Shown: positions 35,894 to 48,780 of the stretch, in pieces
Layout: every line of letters begins with the position of its first letter
How positions within the stretch are numbered: position 1 is the stretch's first letter
DNA from: Heracleum sosnowskyi
Taxonomy: Eukaryota > Streptophyta > Magnoliopsida > Apiales > Apiaceae
Assembly: GCA_030848705.1 (NCBI GenBank)
Contig: CM061236.1
Coordinates: 136,639,970-136,703,969, forward strand
Reading direction: 5' to 3'
Length of the DNA: 64,000 bases
Program-made: the position numbers and the translations under genes
Notes under the pieces: generated by a model
Database searches by the model: none
Told to the model about the DNA's origin: nothing
What the model saw: the letters and a program-made list of their open reading frames with translations, nothing else

Positions 35894-38800
35894 TTACTTA
35901 GCTTGAGCTTGATATCTTCTTTTCTTTCTAGCTTCTTCCTCTCTTCCGAGAGCTTCTACTAAACATCTCTTGAGACCATCCACTAGAGATATTTTCATAG
36001 GAGAATTTGCATCATCTTCTATTTCATCAATGTACTGTTGGGCTGTGCAAGAACTGACCATCTGGGCATACTTGAGATCCATCCACATCTCTTGACCAAA
36101 GACATAGGTTCTGAATTTTAAAGTGCCTTGATCAAGCTTGAATCTCCTACCAGGAAATGCATTTAGAGTTCTCCTCCTTGCCTTGTCCAGCTTTGAGTCT
36201 TCACATAAATTTCTTCCCTTCCTTGCTTGATCCTCAGAGGATTATCTAGCACACATGGTTGAAAGTTGGGTTCTTCACTCTTCATTTTGTTCAAATTTTT
36301 GCATTTGTTCAAGAGTGCAACTTCCACTTCTTCAACAGACTGATCATCTGCAGACTTGGTTGGTCTCTCTTGACTTGGCATGGCTTGCTCTTCTTATGTT
36401 GGGAGATCATCTTCATATTCAAGTATTTCTTCATCAGAGTACATTACTAAGTCAGCAATATCAGCATCATCATGCTCTACCCAATTTCTATGCTATCCTA
36501 GAAGAAATAATCAATTCTTCGTATGACTTTCTCCTTTGTATGTGTGATGTCTTCATTCACCACATTTGAATCAAGTTCCATAGTGAAGTCCTTTTCAACC
36601 TTTACTGATCTGGATTTATCATACCAAAGAACATACATGCTTGCTTCATTATTGGCATCTAGCTTCACTTCAACATTCTTGATTTCTTGAGCCTTGTCTC
36701 TCTGCAAGTCAAAACTTTTTGTGGGTTTTGCTTGGAGTGGTTGCCAAAACTTCCGACCAAGTCCTGTAGACTTTCCTTTCCCTGAATACTTCATTTTTCC
36801 TTTATTTACTCTAGTGGTTTTCTCAGTTTCAGGTTCCTGTCTAGAAAGCCATGCTTTAACTAAGGATTTTGTCCTTTTGAGCTTGACCACTTGTTTGGCT
36901 TCATTCATGACAACATCTTCCATGACAGTGTCTTCCATGACAGTATCTTTGTTGACAGTATCTTTCATGATAGTGTCTTTCTTGACAGTATCTTCATCTT
37001 CCTTGACAGATTCTTTGTTGACAGCATCTTTTTCAGCATAGATACTGTCAATTGCACACCTTAAGATGTTTGCCTCTAAAGTTTCAAGTGTGTTAACTTC
37101 CTCCTCATCTGTAGCACTAGCATCTTTCTTTTCTTTTTCAGGAGCTTCTTCCTTGCTTTCCTCCTGGGCTTGATTTACAGCCTTCTCAACAGATTTTTCA
37201 CCAACATTCTTTGCCACACCAGATCCTCCACTTCCATCTATCTCATCATCATGATCAAGATAGTCATCATATGCACAGCTTTCACCTTATTCAGCTCTTT
37301 TGGCATTGGCTTTAGAGATCGACTCATTTACTTTTGAACTGAGCTTCTTATCTCTCTTTGCCAGTAAGATATGAATTGCTTTGACAACTTTGACTCTCTC
37401 CTTGTTGATTTTAGAGTTGAAAATCTGATTTAGCACCTTCATTATTGACTTGGACTCCATTCTTGATGTGCCCTTTAGATTCAAATATCCACACTTCTTG
37501 GCACTAGCCTTTGTGACTACTCTGTAGTAGACACAAAATGGATTAAAGTACACTTCTGGAAGTTTCTCTGAGATTAAGCTTTGGATTTGCAGCTGTAGAA
37601 TCTCATTGAAGAATGTGTGGTTTGCTTTTATCTTGGATTTCATCACACTTAACACTCTTGCTGGAAGATTTTGAAATAGCTGCATGGTGATGAACATGGA
37701 TACTCCCGTGTCCAAATACACATCAATAGCCCATCTTTTCTCCTCACTAATCTTCACACAGACACTCACAATTTTGTTCATCAATAATGTTGAGGTTTTA
37801 GTTAAGGTTTCACTTGGCTTCCTCACTATCTCCTCAATTGTCCTGTTGAACTCTTCATCCTTGTTGTGCAGTGTACTCTCCCTATAATCCACCATTAAAT
37901 CATTTGCTTCTTCTTGATCAATTTCAGTTCCTTCAGTCCATATAGTTCTTGATCCGCAATATTCAGGCATCTTCCCTTTGCCTTTTCCTAGCTTGTTCCG
38001 TTCCTCCTCTTCTGTCCATAGCCTTTGATATGCAGTTTCCTGAGTTTGAGGAGTTGGCTCTCTTATTGACACGGGAGGAAGTATTGGTGTTTTAGATTTC
38101 TGTTTCCCTTGTATTTCCTTCAATGCTTCTTTAGACATCAACACTTTCTCTCCATCAATTTCATGCTCAAATAGATTACCAGCTCCACTTGCTTGTTGAC
38201 TTGCAATTTGCTCCCCCTTACTTCCTGACTCCCTCTGTGATACAGACACTCACTTTGCTCCACCTTGCTCCTTGACTAATTTTGATCTTACCCTTTTCTC
38301 CTCCTTAGGTAAGTTCGCAGCATCAAGCTTAGTAGATAAAGACTGAATTGACTGTTGGATGCCAGCAAATCCAATAGCCACCAAGTGAGACAGACTGTCA
38401 AGTTTAGCTTCCATAGACAGGCATCTATTTTCCAGGGCTTCCAACCTGAGGGCAGTTTGAGTAGATGAGCCACCAGTTCTTAACATTTTTGGAGGTGAAG
38501 GAAGAGAATGAGGCAAGGAGGCTGAGGGGTTTCTCACACTCTCATTGTTTTTCTGAGTGATCTCATCACTCCTTACTTTTGAACTCTCAAGGCCTATTTC
38601 CTGATTTGTGTGGGCTCCCTCAACTTCACTCTGGACATGCTCAAGTCCCTCTCCTTTTGTCAGCTCATTTCGCTGCCTCTCATTTTTTGACTCACTTCTC
38701 TTTTCTTTTATCTCTCTTTTCTTTTTCTCTCCCTCACTCATCCTAGATGCATGGGTATGAGCAATACTTGTATGAATTAAAAAAGAAGGTGTAGAGTGTA

Positions 38801-40552
38801 CCTTGATAAAATGAGACAGTGACACATCATCATCAGAGGCATCTTCAATAAGAACTTCATCATGAGTAGGCTGTGTAGAGGTGACAACATCTTTTCCAGA
38901 AATGTTACTGTCAACAGAAGGGGTGATAGTAACTTTGACTGCATCTTTGACAACATGTTTGGCTGTGACAACAACGTTGATAGTGTCTTTGACAACAGCT
39001 GAGGCTGTGACAGCAACTTCCAGAAGGTAAGATGCTCCTTGGAGATTAAACAAGGTACTAGTTGTTTCAATTTCTGGCAGAGTTGCACCTTGTTCTAGCT
39101 CAGTGTTTGGAGGGGTGGTTTTCATCTCACTTTGAGAAATGGGTTCTTGTGGACCACTAGATGGGGGCTCATCCATGATAGAAGATGGATGATCAAAACC
39201 TGAAGGGTTGGGATTGTCCCCCTCTCTAGGTTGTGGAGAAGAAACAATAGATGAAGTAGGGAAGGAAGAAGTTGAATATGGAGAAGAGAATTTTGGCTGC
39301 TTCACATGGTGAACTTGTGAAGCATCAATGGTAGAGGTGAAATCCTCACTGTGCCCTAACTCCTCGTGTGTTTCTACAAGTGTAGGCTCCTTATGAGGTG
39401 AATCATGAGGTTGTGCAGACTCTTTATAGGGTGCCTTGGGAGACATGCCAGTTTCAATAGAGGTCCCTTGTTGAGAAGGAACATCTAGGGAGGTGTTTGA
39501 TGCCCTGTTTTCCTCTACAGTCTTTTGGGAGACTGCAGGGTGGCTGACAGTGGTTTTGACCCTCTTAGCTCTCTTCTTCTTAGGCTCAAGCCAGTTTCCA
39601 AAGGTCTTTTCTTGGATTCTTGTAAGGCTTGTCACTTTACTTTGGGTAGTCTAGAGAACCTAGGCTGAATGTATGGTGTAGAATGTGGGTTAGCTGAATT
39701 TGGGTCTAATTCAGCCTCATCCTTGAGAGAGAAAGTATCATACCTAGTGGGTAATGGGAAATCAAGGTTACACACTTGATCAACCATTTGTTGTATGAAG
39801 CAAAGTGAAATAAGTGCATTCAAATTTTGTGAAGTGAGAATTGAGTGTGTGTTCCTTTTTAAAACATTGCAGTCCTCTGAGCGAGGAGCATTTTCACCAA
39901 CACCACACAAAGAATTAATACACAACATTAGAAAGTGAGGATAGATAGAGATCTTTTTACCTATGGCAGCTTTGAGGTGTGCTATAATTAGCTTTCCAAC
40001 TTCCACCTTGTAACCATGGACAAAAGAGTGAGTGAGTTTCTTGATGTATGTGGGTATACCATTCCAACAAGTGGTCTTTGTGGAGAACACCTTCACCATT
40101 GCATCAAGAATCATGCTCCATTCTTTCCTTAAGTACTTCCTATCCATTTCACCAGATGGGTACCACTTTGTTGTACCCTCTTCGAGAATGGGTCCTGAAT
40201 ACCCAATTTTCAAGAAAAATTTCTTCAAGGTTTCATCATCTGCTAGTTCCTTTTAGGTTTCTCCTTGTTCAAGCACAATACCCAAGGCTGCATTGATGCC
40301 TTCGATGGTGAGAGTGTAACTGTTGTCTTTGATTTTTAATTTGATGGTTGCATTGTCACCATCGCCTTGAGCAACAGCTGACTCCCAAAATTTCTCAATC
40401 CTGTCTAGATCTAGAACAGGGGTTGAGGTAATGGCATTTCCAAGATAGGACTTGTTCATGAAGGAGACAAGCCCTTTGAAGTCCTCACCAACATCATTGG
40501 GTGAGTAAATGCCAACAAATTTAGTTTGAGAGATTGATTGCTTAGGGGCCAT
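35894..40552 (-). pseudogene. Extra (envelope-position) ORF of element A, multiply broken
   Basis: The start MAPKQSISQTKF at 40552 matches the start in element B. The N-terminal ~230-residue conserved region (LDLDRIEKFW, FLKIGYSGPI, YLRKEWSMILD, TCWNGIPTYIKKLTHS) is recognisable, then a low-complexity Ser/Thr/Glu-rich middle, a second conserved block (RWAIDVYLDTGVSMFITMQL) and a C-terminal block. In-frame stops lie at 40253, at about 39632 (with a deletion after it), at 38250, 37287 and 36394. No signal peptide or membrane span is visible, so an envelope role is not supported. Function unknown. Confidence 0.8.
36890..37040 (-). repeat. 15-bp coding minisatellite in element A
   Basis: Tandem GACAGTATCTTTNNT-type units encode a pentapeptide repeat of the form K-D-T-V-x on the minus strand. 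The same core word occurs in the LTR and spacers of A and B. Confidence 0.8.
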
Positions 40553-40660
40553 TTTTGCTAATTGAGTTAAGAAAGAAGGTGAGTAAGTTGTTTGAGTAGT
40601 GAATAATGTTGTGTTTGCTTTGGGTTTGTTTGTCATCGTTAAGTACCTTAATGATAGTAT

Positions 40661-40668
40661 CTTTTATA
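40661..40668 (-). promoter_or_regulatory. TATA box upstream of the extra ORF, element A
   Basis: TATAAAAG on the minus strand, 109 nt upstream of the MAPKQ start codon. TATA-like boxes at comparable distance are seen in B and C. Confidence 0.55.
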
Positions 40669-41201
40669 AACTCTTGACAAAATGTTTTTCATTGCTGTCA
40701 AGAAACTAACTGTCATGGCATACTGTGACAGTTACTTTTCTTGATGATAGTAACCCTTGCGGAAAACAATACATGTCGAGATTTTTAATAGATCTTTTCA
40801 TTAATTTACTTAACCTAAGAGTCGCCAGTTACACGTATTCAATTTAATCAAGGATTTGTTTTCATGCTCAGTGGAATGATCAGTCAATCAATGCAAACAT
40901 ATACCACACAGATTGCAATTAAAGGTTATATCCCCCACTAATTCAACAATTAAAACACATATAACCAATTAGTTCAATTTCCTTGACCAATTTCTCTCAA
41001 ATATTGAAGTTAACCAAGTTAATGTCACACAAAGTCTAACTATCAAAATTAAGACATACACAAAATTCAAGTTAGCATAGTCAAAGCAAACATACTGTCA
41101 AAAATTAATAGTGACTATGTAGACAGTAACTTCTCATGATAGCAACTTAGAAGCTACTGTCACAAGCTGCATTGAGAATATGAAAATGCAAAGCTAGTAA
41201 G
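40669..41201 (-). other. Spacer between pol and extra ORF, element A
   Basis: Non-coding, with several TGACAGTA/CTGTCA words near 40700-40750 and 41090-41165. No equivalent of the small ORFs of B or C is found. Confidence 0.55.
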
Positions 41202-42502
41202 TTAACATACCAGATTGAGCATTCCCAATTCACTTACCAACCTGTTAAAGGTGGCTTCATCCAATGGTTTTGTGAAGATATCTGCAAGTTGCTTTTATGT
41301 AGGTACATAGATCAGTTTCACAGTTCCTCGTTCAACATGCTCTCTTATGAAATGATGTCTGATATCAATATGCTTTTTCCTAGAGTGTTAAACAGGGTTG
41401 TCTGAGATGGCTATGACACTAGTGTTGTCACAGAAGATATGAATGTTGTTTAACACTAGACCATAATCCAAAAGCTGATTTTTCATCCATTGAATTTGTG
41501 CACAGCAACTTCCAGCTGCAATGTATTCAACTTCTGCAGTTGATGTAGAGACTGAATGTTGTTTCTTACTAAACCATGATACCAATCTTCCACCAAGAAA
41601 TTGACAGCTACCTGTTGTACTTTTTTTGTCAATTTTACATCCAGCATAGTCTGAATCAGAATACCCAACTAGATCAAATCCAGTATTTTTAGGATACCAA
41701 AGGCCTAGAGTAGGAGTGCCTTTTAGATATCTAAAAATCCTCTTGATAGCAATCAAGTGTGACTCTTTTGGATCAGCTTGAAATCTTTCACAGAGACATG
41801 TAGCAAACATTATGTCTAGTCTGCTAGCAATTAAGTAGAGAAGAGATCCTACTATGCCTCTGTAAGCACTAGAGTCCACTTTCTTTCCTTTGGGATCAAG
41901 ATCCAGATTGGTTGATGTGGAGATGAGAGTCTTGGCAGGTGATGAATCTTCTAAGTTGAACTTTTTGAGTAGTTCTCTGATATATTTGGCTTGGCATATG
42001 AAGATTCCATCATCTTGTTGAAGAATTTGTAGACCAAGGAAGAATGACAGTTCTCCCATCATGCTCATCTCATATTTGTTTCCAAAAATAATGTCATCAA
42101 CATAGATTTGAACCAGGATGATGTCTTTGCCATGATGCTTGTAGAATGGAGTTTTTTCTACTACACCTCTTGTAAATTGATTTTTCCAATAGAAAGGTAG
42201 AGAGTGTATCATACCAAGCTCTGGGAGCTTGCTTCAATCCATATAGTGCTTTGAACAGTTTGTATACAAAGTTATACAATTCAGCATCTTCAAATCCAGG
42301 TGGTTGTTCAATATACACCTCTTCCTCCAACTCTCCATTAAGAAAGGGACTTTTGACATCCATCTGAAACACTTTGAAGTTACAGTGTGCAGCAAAAGCT
42401 AGAAAGATCCATATGGCTTCAAGTCTGGCAACAGGTGCAAATGTCTCATCATAATCTATTCCTTCCCGTTGACAGTAACCTTTAGCTACTAGCCTTGCTT
42501 TG
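41202..42502 (-). pseudogene. Element A pol, RT and RNase H part, broken
   Basis: RT motifs: YDETFAPVARLEA, VFQMDVKSPFLNG, ALYGLKQAPRAWY, then YVDDIIFG. Directly after FG, 15 residues present in B are missing (in-frame 45-nt deletion). RNase H follows (GYSDSDYAGCKIDKKSTTGS, TSTAEVEYIAAGS). A frameshift lies near 42200, a TAA at 41388 and a further TAA near 41300. The upstream end is cut by element B's LTR. Confidence 0.88.
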
Positions 42503-43557
42503 TGTTGGTCCTCGTGTATTGCAGAAGGGGGGGGGGGGATGAATGCAATACTGATAAAATTCAATCTCAATTTCAACAACCAAAACTAAGATTTAATGTT
42601 ATCAGTAATATGTATGCATTTACAAACAGTATGATCTAAAGACAAGTTTCACAAAATAAATGTTTTTATTTATTTTGCAAAGTGTTGCTACAACCTTAAG
42701 AGCGAAATCTTGAGCTTCTGTTTTCTTCAAGACACTGCTTGCTTTCGTTACAGTTCTAGAATGAATTGATAGTCTAAGTATAAACTAATCCTATCACTGT
42801 CAACACGGGTTTGTGAAGCTGCTGTCATTATCAAGTGGCAGCTTCTTAAAAACTGTCTACCCGTGTGACTTTCCTAAATTGCTAACATGTCAGATATACA
42901 ATACAAAGAAAGCAACCTAGATTCATTCTATTTCCAGCTAAAACAATTCAGCAAATAGAGACTTGACCTTGCTCTTGAATTGATTCGCTTTTGTTTTGTA
43001 GTGCTTGAAGCTTTTGTCGTAGTCTTGCAGACTTGGTGCAGCTTAGGGATACTGAAACACGCCTGTTTCTTGAACATTGAAACTGTCACGGGATTTGAAT
43101 GAGAAAATACCTAGAACAAGGATCTTTCTCGAGACAGTTACTTTTGCCGTAAAGCTTGCTGTCACAGGAATGTTCTTTTGGTGACAGTATGAGTTCCCCG
43201 CATAGAGTGTTGTCGAGGTTTCCAAACTTGCTGTCGAGGGCTAAAGTTGCTGTCGCGTAGTCTTCCGCCAATGTTGTTGTCAGAGTGAATATGATGTCGT
43301 GACTTGCAACATTCTATCTTCTTGTAATCTTACTGTCAATGCTTATGACAGTAACCTTTATTCATGCTGTCATCTAATATGCATTCTTTGAGGCTTGAAC
43401 ACATCAAGTGAACTTCTTTCAAATTACACAACTAGAATGACATTGCATACTGATTATAAGAACATACTTTGGCTGTGACAGTATGTTCTACTTAATTAAA
43501 AAATTAAGTATGTACAAAGTTAAGTTGTTTCTATGCTATCACCCATAAATCCCAACA
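42503..43557 (-). repeat. 3' LTR of element B
   Basis: 1055 bp with TG and CA ends, related to the LTR of A. It contains a run of about 12 G near 42526-42538 and many CTGTCA words. Polypurine tract at 43558-43570. Confidence 0.9.
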
Positions 43558-43649
43558 ATCTCCCCCAATTTGTTTTTATGGATAATAACAACAAATTTAC
43601 AATATATGTTGACAACTTAACTAACAAGATCAGAATGGATTAAGAATTT

Positions 43650-46600
43650 TTACTTAGCTTGAGATTTCCTCTTCTGTCTTGCTACATCCTCTCTTTTGAG
43701 AGCTTCTACCAAGCAGCCTCTTATACCTTCTACAAGAGAGATTTCAGCAGGAGTGACTGCAGCATCTTCTATTTCTTCAATGATCTTCTTGATAGTATGA
43801 GAGATAAGAGAATTAGCATCCCTGATATTCATCCATAGTTCTAGATCATATGGATAGCTTCTGAAGTGGAGTTCTTCAAGAATGAGCTTGAATCTACTTC
43901 CAGGATAAGCATTGAGAGACATCCTCCTTTGCTTGTCCAGCTTTGAACATTCTCCTTTTCTCCTTTTCAATATTTCCTCTATCTCATCAGAACAAATCTG
44001 TTCCAAGGGATGAATTGATCCAGCTACCATATACTGTAAATCCTTCAGAATAGTTGTTTTTAGCTTGTGCAAGCTGCAAACGTAGATTTCTTCTCTTAGA
44101 TGATTGATTCTTAAGGGATTTTCCAGCATACATGTTTGATAATTTGGAGCTTCACTTTCTGCCTTGTTGGCAGTCTTGCATCTTTCCAGGAGTTCAGCTT
44201 CCTTCTTATCAAGTTCTGACTGATATTGAGAATATTGAGAAGAGTCAGGTCTTTTGCTTGGCTTGGGTTGCCCTTCCTGAGTTGGTTGGGTTTGCCCTTA
44301 TTCTGTGGGTAAATCATCAAACTCATAGTACCAGTGATATGGTATAGGAGAAGCTGGTAGATCAGTTAAAATATCAGCATCATAAAAATCTGCAAAATTG
44401 TAGCCAAATTTCTGGTAGAACTCAGCATCCCTATCAGCCTGATATTTTAGAATATGTTCCATGACAGACTCTGAGACATTTTCATAGCTCTCCAACAACT
44501 CCACCATTCTTTCCAGGTAGAAGAAGTCAATTCTCCTTTTATCTATGGTTGTCGTTCTACCACTGGTTGATGTGGCTTCCAGATAGAAGTCCTTATTAAC
44601 CTTGGTAGATCTTGATTCTTCCCACCACAGAATGTACTCAGTGGCCTCTTGATTTGCATCCAGCTTAACCTCAACACTCTTGATTTCTTTAGATTGCATC
44701 TGTTGTATCTTAAGACTGTTAGGAGGTATTGATTGAATTGGCTTCTTAAGATTCCTGCCAAATCCAGTGGCCTTTTCCTTTCCTGAGTACTTGTGCTTTC
44801 CTTCAGGTTTCTGTCTAGAAAACCATGCTTTTGCTTTAGCTTTCAGTCTTTTGGGCTTGACAGTAGCTTTGGCTTCATCCTTGACAGAACCTTCCTTGAC
44901 AGTACCTTTGTCGACAACATCTTCCATGACAGCATCTTCTATGACAGTTTCCTTGTCAACAGTATCTTTGGTGACAACATCTTTTTCTGCATTTATGCAG
45001 TCAATAGCACATCTAAGAATGCTTGCCTCCAAAGCTTCCAGTATTCTTGGCTCCTCTTCATCTGTTGCATCAGCATCTTTCTTTTCCTGACTAGGAGTTT
45101 CTTCATTGCCTTCATTCTGAGATTGAATACCAGTATTCCCAGAATTACTTCCACCAGCATTACCTGCATTTCCAGAAGCTTCACCACCTCCAATCTCATC
45201 ATCATCGTCATCATCTTGAAAATGAATATCATAGAGGCAACTTCCACCTTGATCAGTTCTTTTGACATTGGCTCTAGTGATTAACTCCTTCACTCTAGTT
45301 CCCAGTGCCTTGTCTCTTAACACCAGTATTTTGTAGATCTCTTGAACAACATGGACTCTTCCTGGATTGGCATTTGAGCTGAGTATTCCATATAGCACTT
45401 TCAGAATTGACTCAGTTTGCATCCTGGATGGACTGATCAAATTCATGTAGTTGTTCCTTCTTGTGCCATCCATTGTAGTAGATCTGTAGAAAACACATGG
45501 TGGATTTGTGTAGACTTCAGGTAGCTTCTGTGTGATCATGTTCTGGATTTGCATATTCAGTATTTCATTGAATGGTGTTTGAGTTGCCTTGATCTTTCCC
45601 TTCATAGCACACAACACATTTGCTGGCAGACTCTGCAATAACTGCATTGTGATGAAATAAGATATGCCAGAAGTGAAATAGATACTTACAGTCCATCTTT
45701 TCTCATCATTCACCATTACACTAACACCGGTGATTTGATCCTTTAACAGTTTTGCGGTGTTGGTTGGACTATTGCTTGGTGCATTCATTGCTTCTTCCAC
45801 CACACTGCTAAATTCAATTTCATGATTGTGTAATGTGCTCTCCCTGTAATCCACCATTATAGTATTGGCTTCTTCTTGATCAAACTCAGTACCATTGGAC
45901 CAATTATTTCCCTTCTGGATGGATTCAGGCAGTTTCCCTTTACCTTTCCCAAGCTTATTTTGTTCCTCTATTTCTCTCCATCTTTTCTGTAGAGCGGTTT
46001 CTTGAGTTGCTGAAGTTGGTTCTCTAATTGTTACAGGAGGTAGAATTGGGTGTCTAGATGCAGGTCTTCTTTGTATTGCATCTTGAGTTGCCTTAGACAT
46101 TAACACCTTTTCACCATCCAAGTCAACTTCAACAAGTTCTTCAGCTTTATCCTTTGGTTGTCCACTGCTTGGTTTGACTTGCTCCCCCTTTGACATTGCT
46201 TTACTCTTGACTCCAGAAACTTGTTTTTCTCCCCCTTTGGTCTTCAAAGCTACTGGCTCCCCCTGAGTTCCACCTGATCCCTGAATAGATATTGATTCTG
46301 ATCTTGCTACCTTCTCCCCCTTAGTTGAGTTGGCAGCTACTAGGTCAGTAAGGAACTGGATAGAGAGTTGAGTAGCAGCAAAACCATCAACCACCAGTTG
46401 AGAGAGAGAGAGTCCATCTTGGAGTTCAAGGTAGCACACTGTCCTTCCATAGCTTCAATCCTGTTACCAAAATGTGCAGAGGGGCCACCATTCCTTAACC
46501 TTCTTAGAGGGGAAGGAAAAGAAAGGGGCTTAGAGGCTAAGGGGGCTCTCACACTCTCAGGGTGTTTTTGAGTGATCTCATCACTCCTCACAGTTTGACT

Positions 46601-48582
46601 CTCAAGGCCTAATGCCTGAATAGTGTGGGCTCCCTCAAGATCTCTCTGAACATGCTCAAGTCCCTCTCCTTTTGCCAGCTCATTTGGATGCCTCTCATTT
46701 TTATGCTCACCTCTCTTTTCTTTTATCTCTCTTTTCTTTTGCACACCCTCACTCAACCTAAATGCATGGGTATGAGCAGTACTAACATGCATGGAAGTAG
46801 AAGATTTAGAATGTACCTTCAAGAGTTTGGCAAGAGGTAGGTCATCATCAGAGGCATCCTCAATGATTACAGCATCAAAATCTGGCTGAGAGGACTGGAC
46901 AACATCTTTGGCAGGAATGTTACTGTCGGCTGAAGTGTGGACAACAGGTTCTGTCATGACAACATCTTTGGGATGTGGAGTGACAGTAGGTTCTGTGTTG
47001 ACAGTATCTTTCTCTCCACCCATGACAGCAGCTGTGTCCAAGACATCAACATTTCCAGTGTCTTTGACAGCAACAAAGGCTGTGACAGCATCTTCCTGAA
47101 GGTAAGATGCTCCTTGGAGTTCAGACAAAGTGTTGGCTGTTTCATTTTCTGACAAAATACCACTTTGCCCTAGCTCAGTGTTTGGAGGAGTGGTATCTAT
47201 TTCACTTTGGGAAATGGGTTCTTATGGACCACTAGATGGGGGCTCATCCATGATTGGAGATGGATGATCAAAACCTGAAGGGTTGGGACTGTCCCCTTCT
47301 CTAGGTTTTGGAGAAGAAACAAAAGAATGTATAGGGAAGGAAGAAGGTGAAAGTGTAGCAGAGAGTGGGGGCTGATTCACAGGAGAAACATGTGAACCAT
47401 CAATGGGAATAGAGAAGTCCTCACTGTGCCCTAACTCACTGTGTGTTTCTTCAAGTGGGGGTTCCTCAGGGTGTGAACCATGAGTTTGTGCATACTCTGT
47501 ACAGGGTGCCTTGGGAGACAAGCCAATTTCAATAGATGCACCTTGTTGAGAAGGCACATCTAGGGAGGTGTTTGAATCCCTTTCAGGAACCACAGTTTGT
47601 TGAGAAACTGCAGCTTGGCTAACAGTGGTTTTGGTCCTCCTAGCTTTCTTCTTCTTAGGCTCAGGGGGAACCACTGGGGGTTCTGTTTGACTATCCTCCT
47701 TATTTGCTGCACTAGGTGCAGTGTCTCCCTCTTGACTAACAGAGCTACCACCAACATCAGCTTCTAAGGGTCGTTTCCTGGTTTCTTGCAAGGCTTCTCT
47801 TTGGGCTTTGGGAAGTCTAGAGAGCCTAGGCTGAGTGTATGGTGTTGAATGTGGGTTAACTGAATTTGGGTCTAATTCAGTTTCATTCGCACGAGTGAAA
47901 GATACATAACCAGAAGGTAATGGAAAATCAAGGTTGGACAAGAGTTGATGCACATCATAAGAAAACGAGGGTAGATTGATACCTTCTTACCTATGGCAGC
48001 CCTGAGGTGTGCAATGAGGAGAGCTCCAACATTCACTTTGTATCCATGGACAAGAGAATGTGTCAGTTTCTTGATGTAGAAGGGTATTCCATTCCAGCCA
48101 GTGGACTTGGTAGAGAACACCTTGATCATCACATCAAAAATCATACTCCACTCCTTTCTCAGATGCTTCCTATCCATTTCACCAGACGGATACCATTTGG
48201 TTGTTCCCTCTTCGAGAATAGGGTCTGCATACCCAATCTTCAAGAAGAGCTTCTTGAGAGTGTCATCATTAGCAAGTTCAGCAAAATTTCGGCCTTCTTG
48301 AAGTGTAATTCCAAGAGCAGTGTTGATGACCTCAACTGTAAGAATGTAGTGTTGCCCATTGATTGTGAATTGAATAGATGGGTTTTCACCCTCTGTTTGA
48401 GCAACAACACTTTGCCAAAATGCCTCAATTCTGTCTAGGTCGAGAATGGGTGTTGAGGTAATGGCAGAACCAAGATAGGACTTGTTCAAGAAAAACACTA
48501 GTCCTTTGAAACCTTCACCAGCATCATTGGGGGAAAAGATACCCGCAAAGTTTGTTTGAGAGAGAGTCTGTTTGGGGGCCAT
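43650..48582 (-). pseudogene. Extra (envelope-position) ORF of element B, broken
   Basis: Starts MAPKQTLSQTNF at 48582. The N-terminal conserved region (LDLDRIEAFWQSV, FLKIGYADPILEEG, HLRKEWSMIFD, GWNGIPFYIKKL) is intact to about 47960, where a deletion shifts the frame. In-frame TAA at 47222 (Gln in A), a further shift near 46400 in a GAGAGA run, then a long open stretch to TAA at 44298, after which the same frame stays open to 43650. The middle has Val-Asp/Glu-Thr-Val-type repeats and an acidic DDDDDDE tract. No signal peptide or membrane helix. Function unknown. Confidence 0.8.
44880..44990 (-). repeat. 15-bp coding minisatellite in element B
   Basis: Units of the GACAGTATCTTT / GACAACATCTTC type encode repeats such as TVDKE-TVIED on the minus strand, matching the array in element A. 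Scattered relatives lie at 46905-47095. Confidence 0.75.
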
Positions 48583-48682
48583 GGAGATTCAAGAAAAGAA
48601 GAAAGTAGGAAAGTAGCTTTTTGCTTGGAGAAAAGTATTTTGCCTTGAGTTTGATAAGAATGATATGTATGAGTAACTGGGG

Positions 48683-48692
48683 AATAAAAAGG
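48683..48692 (-). promoter_or_regulatory. TATA-like box upstream of the extra ORF, element B
   Basis: CTTTTTATTCC on the minus strand, about 100 nt upstream of the ATG at 48582. Weaker than the boxes in A and C. A CACGTG G-box core lies further upstream at 48756-48761. Confidence 0.35.
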
Positions 48693-48780
48693 GTATCTCA
48701 AACGTTGGTGCACAAAAAGCGGGTTTAAAGAACGTGTCTTAACCCTCTCACACAACACGTGAGTTACTGCCCGTTATTCA

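Larger units (their letters stand above)
34712..42502 (-). mobile_element. Ty1/copia element A (Sirevirus-like), 3' part, decayed
   Basis: From the 3' LTR (34712-35762) the element runs on the minus strand through a broken extra ORF (35894-40552) to the 3' part of pol (41202-42502). At 42503 the LTR of element B interrupts the RT coding sequence. The 5' half of A must lie beyond the right edge. Many stops and deletions make it the oldest of the three nested copies. The extra ORF downstream of pol and the repeated short motifs are Sirevirus-like traits. Confidence 0.88.

Noticed and set aside
44767..45284. Two overlapping plus-strand frames (107 and 163 codons) opposite the extra ORF of B
   Set aside because: They are created by the repeated GACAGTATCTTT units on the sense strand and are not independent genes.
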